A stretch of 64,000 nucleotides of DNA from Pedobacter borealis DSM 19626. Its GTDB lineage: Bacteria > Bacteroidota > Bacteroidia > Sphingobacteriales > Sphingobacteriaceae. Below are positions 59,869 through 64,000 of this stretch, piece by piece. How positions within the stretch are numbered: the first letter of the stretch is position 1; every line of letters starts with the position of its first letter. The notes beneath the pieces are model-generated. The model saw only the letters and a program-made list of their open reading frames with translations. It ran no database searches and was not told where the DNA came from. Location: the NCBI RefSeq assembly GCF_000708285.2, contig NZ_JAUG01000008.1, positions 1 through 64,000 on the forward strand, in the 5' to 3' direction. A program made the translations under genes and the position numbers.

Positions 59869-62748
59869 TTATAATTCAATATTTAAACCTACCTGAAATG
59901 ATTTCGTTCTTGGCGCTGAATTAATCCCGGCACCCAAAAATTCTGGATCTATAAAATCTGGCAGATCTGACCATGTATATAAATTGTTAGCACTAATAAA
60001 GAAACGTGCGTTAGAAATTTTAACATGTTTTAAAACATTCTGCTGGAAGTTATAACCGATTTCAATATTCTTTAATTTAAGGTATTTCCCATTTCTGATC
60101 CAGAAATCATTATTTCTATAGTTGTTATCGCTGGTCCGGCCATCTATTGAAAGTCGCGGAAAATCTGCTGTTGCCGCTGTTGCAGGCGTCCATCTATTTG
60201 ATGCAAAATCAGACGGTTTACTTCCATTAGCAAAACCAGAAGTTGCTGCATTCATAATATTGACCGACCTATCGCCAGCTCCCTGAAACCAAACCATTAA
60301 ATCGACATTTTTAAATCTTAGTCCAGCCTGTGCGCCATAAGAAAGGTTACTGATAAACGGAGCTCCCAAGGCTACTTCATCAAACTGATCGATTACTTTA
60401 TCCCCATTTTGATCTTTGTATTTAAAATCGCCTGGTTTTACAGCACTAAAAGTTTGTTTAGGGCTGTTATCTATATCAGCCTGGTTTGCAAAAAAACCAA
60501 TTTGCTGTAAACCGAATACCGTTCCACTCGATAAACCAGTACGTTTAAGGTAATCGTATGGTGTTGCCTGCTCGTCGTTGTAAACAATTTTATTTTTTGC
60601 ATAGGTGGCTATTCCCCGTACAGAATAAGCAAAATCGCCAATTATATCCTGATAAGACAATTCCATATCGAAGCCTTTATTATTTACGACGCCAATATTT
60701 AAGGGTTTAAAAGATGCACCGATTACCCTTGAAACCGAACCAGGAAATGCCAGAATGTTATCTCTTTTTTCGTAAAAGAAATCAACACTACCGGTAAGTT
60801 TGCTGTTTAAGAAAGCAAAGTCGACACCTAGATTTGCTGTTTTAGCGGTTTCCCAGGTGATATCCGGATTGGATAACAAACCTTCAGCCCGACCGGTTAA
60901 AGTACCAGGATTACGTCCAAAAACATAAGAAGTACCCGTACCGTAACCATCAGCATAGAGATATCTAAATAAACTTCCGAATGTAGTGCCCAGAAAGCCA
61001 AAATCCGAATTCCCAGTTAAACCGTATGATGCTCTAATCTTAAGCAAATCTATGCTGCTATTTTTAAGAAAATCTTCCTCATTAATTAACCAGGCAGCAG
61101 CAACGGCCGGAAAAAAACCATAACGCTTATTAGGCGCCAAATTTTCGCTACCATTATAGCCAATATTAAGTTGGGCCACATATTTCTTTTTGAAGATATA
61201 GTGGGCATTTGCAAAAAAACCTTGCGATACATAAGGAAAGTCGTTACCGGCTGGTGTTTGGATAGATTGAGAAAAACCAATGCTTGAGTTTAGTTCATGA
61301 TCTTCGCCAAAGTTATTTTGATAATCTAACTTACCCCAGGCGGTATTCATTCTATCTTGTGTTTGAGATCTTCCAGTAGCAGAATAGAGGCCATCGCTAT
61401 TAAAACGGGCATAAGTACCATCGGCTTTTTTATTGTAAACTTGAAAATCTGAAGCAGGAGCACCAAAAGTTGAACCTTCTGAGTTTTGATTAAAATTATA
61501 ATAAGAAAATGCACCGGTTACACTTAGCCCCTTTGTAATCATATCTAGCTTTTGAGCTAGTCGGATAGTACCAAACAAATTGCGGTGTACTTCTACTATA
61601 TTTCCTGTTCTGGTAATTAAACCATAAGGATTTCTCGTATAGTTTAATCCGCTTTCATTAAAGCCTCCAATTTTGCCATCTGCATAAAGCATTGGGAACA
61701 AATTTGAAGGATAAGTAGAGATATTATTATAAATAGTAGAAGTAGCAGTACCAGGGAAATTTTTTGTTTCCAACCTACCTGCTAAATCTAAGCCTACCGT
61801 TAAAGTAGAATTGATATCTATATCCAGATTGGTACGGAAATTATACCTTTTGAAATTGGTATTGGTGTTAAATCCAAGTGATTCTTCACTTAAATCATTA
61901 TACTTTAAAAAACCTCTTTGGTCCATATACCCAGCTAGTACAAAATACCGCACATCTTTTGTACCTCCTGAAAATGTCAGATTATACTTTTGCTGAATAG
62001 CCTGCTTTGCTACGAGTTCTTCGTTCCAATTTACATCAGGATACAATTCCTGATCTCTGTTTGGATTATCGTACTGGCCAATTTGTGCAGCGCTGTAACG
62101 TTCGGCTCTACCGTCATTAACCAATGCTTCATTGTAAAGTTTCATGTAGGTCTGCGCACCTAAATAGGTTGGAGCTTTCGAAGGTACTAAAATGCCAAAT
62201 TGCGAATAAAACTTAATACTGTTTTGATAGGCTACTCCCCTTTTAGTTGTAACCAAAATATTCTTGTTTGCACCTCTCAAACCATAAATGGCATTTGCAG
62301 CCGCATCTTTAAGCACAACTAGCTGATCTATTTCTAATGGATCTAACTGAGCAAAGCCTACCGGCGCATTATCTACAATGATATTAGGGCTTGAGCTATT
62401 ATAAGTTGAGAATCCGCGTATGAACAAACTGCTGCCATCATAACCAGGCTCTTCACTATTCATATTTGTAGTTAAGCCTGCAACTCGGCCGGCCAACATA
62501 TTCGAATTGTTTGCATATCTAAAAAGCGACATATCCTCACCTGTGATGAAACTCGCTGCACCTGCATAATATTTTCTATTTACCTTTAAATTATAGGGTA
62601 AATTAATGGTATCTCCTTTTAACTTGATTTTCTTAAGGCTGTCTAATTTAGTGTTGTTAACATTTTGTGCAAATGCTTCCTGACCTAAAAAGCCTAAAAA
62701 AACAGTTAAAGAACCGATGATGTATTTATAATGAATTTTAAATTTCAT
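59869..62748 (-). CDS. SusC/RagA family TonB-dependent transporter without CarboxypepD domain
   Basis: The 959-residue protein has a signal peptide (about 1-27, ending EAFAQ). It goes almost directly into the plug without a CarboxypepD_reg-like domain, replaced by about 45 residues of linker. The plug has NMLAGRVAGL, NIIVDNAPVGFAQ and VVLKDAAANAIYGLRGANKNI. The barrel contains a calcium-loop-like KYKDQNGDKVIDQFDEVALG near residues 763-782, common in this family, and ends in VGLNIEL without the usual terminal Phe. It is flanked by one SusD upstream (28 bp) and one downstream (10 bp). Confidence 0.9.
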   Translation of the reverse strand: MKFKIHYKYIIGSLTVFLGFLGQEAFAQNVNNTKLDSLKKIKLKGDTINLPYNLKVNRKYYAGAASFITGEDMSLFRYANNSNMLAGRVAGLTTNMNSEEPGYDGSSLFIRGFSTYNSSSPNIIVDNAPVGFAQLDPLEIDQLVVLKDAAANAIYGLRGANKNILVTTKRGVAYQNSIKFYSQFGILVPSKAPTYLGAQTYMKLYNEALVNDGRAERYSAAQIGQYDNPNRDQELYPDVNWNEELVAKQAIQQKYNLTFSGGTKDVRYFVLAGYMDQRGFLKYNDLSEESLGFNTNTNFKRYNFRTNLDIDINSTLTVGLDLAGRLETKNFPGTATSTIYNNISTYPSNLFPMLYADGKIGGFNESGLNYTRNPYGLITRTGNIVEVHRNLFGTIRLAQKLDMITKGLSVTGAFSYYNFNQNSEGSTFGAPASDFQVYNKKADGTYARFNSDGLYSATGRSQTQDRMNTAWGKLDYQNNFGEDHELNSSIGFSQSIQTPAGNDFPYVSQGFFANAHYIFKKKYVAQLNIGYNGSENLAPNKRYGFFPAVAAAWLINEEDFLKNSSIDLLKIRASYGLTGNSDFGFLGTTFGSLFRYLYADGYGTGTSYVFGRNPGTLTGRAEGLLSNPDITWETAKTANLGVDFAFLNSKLTGSVDFFYEKRDNILAFPGSVSRVIGASFKPLNIGVVNNKGFDMELSYQDIIGDFAYSVRGIATYAKNKIVYNDEQATPYDYLKRTGLSSGTVFGLQQIGFFANQADIDNSPKQTFSAVKPGDFKYKDQNGDKVIDQFDEVALGAPFISNLSYGAQAGLRFKNVDLMVWFQGAGDRSVNIMNAATSGFANGSKPSDFASNRWTPATAATADFPRLSIDGRTSDNNYRNNDFWIRNGKYLKLKNIEIGYNFQQNVLKHVKISNARFFISANNLYTWSDLPDFIDPEFLGAGINSAPRTKSFQVGLNIEL

Positions 62749-62776
62749 GTTTTCTTCTAATTAAATTTAAATGAAA

Positions 62777-64000
62777 TTAATAGCCTGGATTTTGCTCAAC
62801 GGCTGTTCCTTTATACACTTCTGCAATAGGAATGGCTGCTAAATACATCCTTTTCTGAAAAATACGGTTCTCAATTACATAACGTTCGTGTTTGATCACT
62901 CCTCCAATTCTGGTAACCTTAAAACCATATACAGGTCCGTTATCAATATTTTCGGCAATCATCCACCTGCGCACATCATAATAGCGCTGTGCTTCTAATG
63001 CAAATTCTACAGCTCGTTCATTTCTGATTTTCTCACGCATTTGTAACTGTGTTAAACCTATAGCTAAATCAGGCATGTTTACTCCAGCACGTTTGCGTAC
63101 AATATTGATATATTGGTAAGCATCGCCAGGTCCATTAAATTCATTTTCAGCTTCAGCCAGCATTAAATAAATATCAGCTAGCCTCAAATAATGCCATTTC
63201 TGCACACCAGTATTGGCATCTTGGCGCTGAAACTTTTTAAAGAAAAGGGATGTTTTATAGGTGTCCTGATAATCTTGTCCTTGTGCAACACCACCCTGGT
63301 TCGACCAGAATTCCATCTTATATCCTTTAAAAGTATCGTCATTTTTGAGCACTGTAAACGCCAATCTCGGATCCCGGTTAACCCACCACTGTTGTTCATC
63401 ATAACCTGAGCCCGCCTCATCCTTGGTTTTTCCATTCAGCATTTCGTATTTATCAACCAGGTTTACCAATATCTGATTATGGGCATAACCGGCCAGCCTA
63501 CCTCCCGGGTTGGAATAGATAGCTCCATTATCCATTGATTGGCGGTACCAGATTAATTCATGGTTAGCTGCATCTCTCGATTCGGTAAAAAGTTTATCGT
63601 AACCACCGGCATACAGTGTATACCAGTTTCCATTTGCTGTATTTTTAGCCAGGAAATCCCTGCAGGCGTCAGCGGCAAGTTTCCACCTATTCTTATCGTA
63701 GCTGGTATAACCTATGTCAGGTCTCGACATACTTCCAGGTTGGCCAGCAGGCGCTGGCGTTTCATTGTTGAATAATTTGCTGGCTGCGTATAAGAGCGTT
63801 TTAGCTTTTAGCGCCACGCACGCGGCAGCTGTAGCTCTTCCCCTGTCATTGTCGCTCGCAGGTGCCCAGGGTAAATCTGTTTCGGCAGCGGTTAATTCTT
63901 TTACAATAAAATCTACACAATCTGCAAAAGAAGCTCTTTTCAAAGCATCTTTGTAAGCCTGCTGAGCAGCTGCATCTTTAAGTTCTTCAAAAGTTACTGC
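62777..64000 (-). CDS. RagB/SusD family protein, C-terminal part (runs off the window)
   Basis: The frame is open from the stop at 62777 to the window edge, about 407 residues. The apparent start near 63943 is only an internal TTG, and the frame continues upstream with FEELKDAAAQQAYKDALKR. KAKTLLYAASKLFN, RLADIYLMLAEAENEFNGPGD and ERAVEFALEAQRYYDVRRW are canonical SusD motifs, and the end is NPGY. Its SusC partner should lie to the right of the window. It is the most upstream visible gene of the operon, followed after 28 bp by the SusC at 62748. Confidence 0.9.
   Translation of the reverse strand, partial: AVTFEELKDAAAQQAYKDALKRASFADCVDFIVKELTAAETDLPWAPASDNDRGRATAAACVALKAKTLLYAASKLFNNETPAPAGQPGSMSRPDIGYTSYDKNRWKLAADACRDFLAKNTANGNWYTLYAGGYDKLFTESRDAANHELIWYRQSMDNGAIYSNPGGRLAGYAHNQILVNLVDKYEMLNGKTKDEAGSGYDEQQWWVNRDPRLAFTVLKNDDTFKGYKMEFWSNQGGVAQGQDYQDTYKTSLFFKKFQRQDANTGVQKWHYLRLADIYLMLAEAENEFNGPGDAYQYINIVRKRAGVNMPDLAIGLTQLQMREKIRNERAVEFALEAQRYYDVRRWMIAENIDNGPVYGFKVTRIGGVIKHERYVIENRIFQKRMYLAAIPIAEVYKGTAVEQNPGY

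Overview
The window looks like the chromosome of a soil or freshwater Bacteroidota of the family Sphingobacteriaceae, most likely Pedobacter or a close relative. The evidence is seven SusC or SusD loci, the Bacteroidota-only gliding lipoprotein GldH, lipoproteins with CKK after the lipobox, promoter boxes of the TAnnTTTG type, and many dispersed palindromic repeats. No rRNA gene, intact tRNA gene or CRISPR array was seen. Layout: 1-795 is the end of an IS66-family element that has cut a restriction-type DNA methylase gene. The IS end itself supplies the stop codon of the fragment. 1143-4991 carries yifB (comM-like) and ffh, separated by about 970 bp packed with nested palindromic elements. 5185-19644 is a mostly housekeeping block: a DUF5916 outer-membrane protein, a divergent AraC regulator and siderophore-interacting protein with a direct-repeat operator candidate, a DUF3078 protein, a small HExxH membrane protein with a carboxypeptidase-regulatory-domain protein, two tandem LysM glucosaminidases, an O-methyltransferase, yqgF, the holB-ricT-gldH operon, and murF. 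19816-49790 is the most striking region. It holds five co-directional SusC/SusD pairs separated by strong terminators, with one M14 zinc carboxypeptidase, three accessory secreted proteins or lipoproteins, and the decayed 5' end of a further susC. The five susC genes share almost the same first 27 nucleotides and a shared motif just upstream of the ATG, although their bodies have diverged. No glycoside hydrolase, ECF sigma factor or FecR gene accompanies them. Four of the five SusDs look like the SusD-like_2 type. The fifth is a canonical RagB/SusD. 49861-53318 carries a DoxX protein and an LD-carboxypeptidase, divergent from metG, which probably starts at TTG. 53319-58160 is a small accessory island. 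It has a 136-bp palindromic element, a degenerate tRNA-Arg, a calcineurin-like phosphoesterase, a 995-aa primase-helicase of the TOTE conflict-system type, and a frameshifted helix-turn-helix remnant. 58161-64000 carries a second SusCD locus on the minus strand, in the order SusD (running off the window), SusC, SusD. Functionally, the window combines outer-membrane nutrient import, probably of peptides or other non-glycan substrates in the main array, with cell-wall, iron and translation housekeeping. It also has two remnants of DNA-level conflict: the IS-killed methylase and the TOTE primase-helicase.
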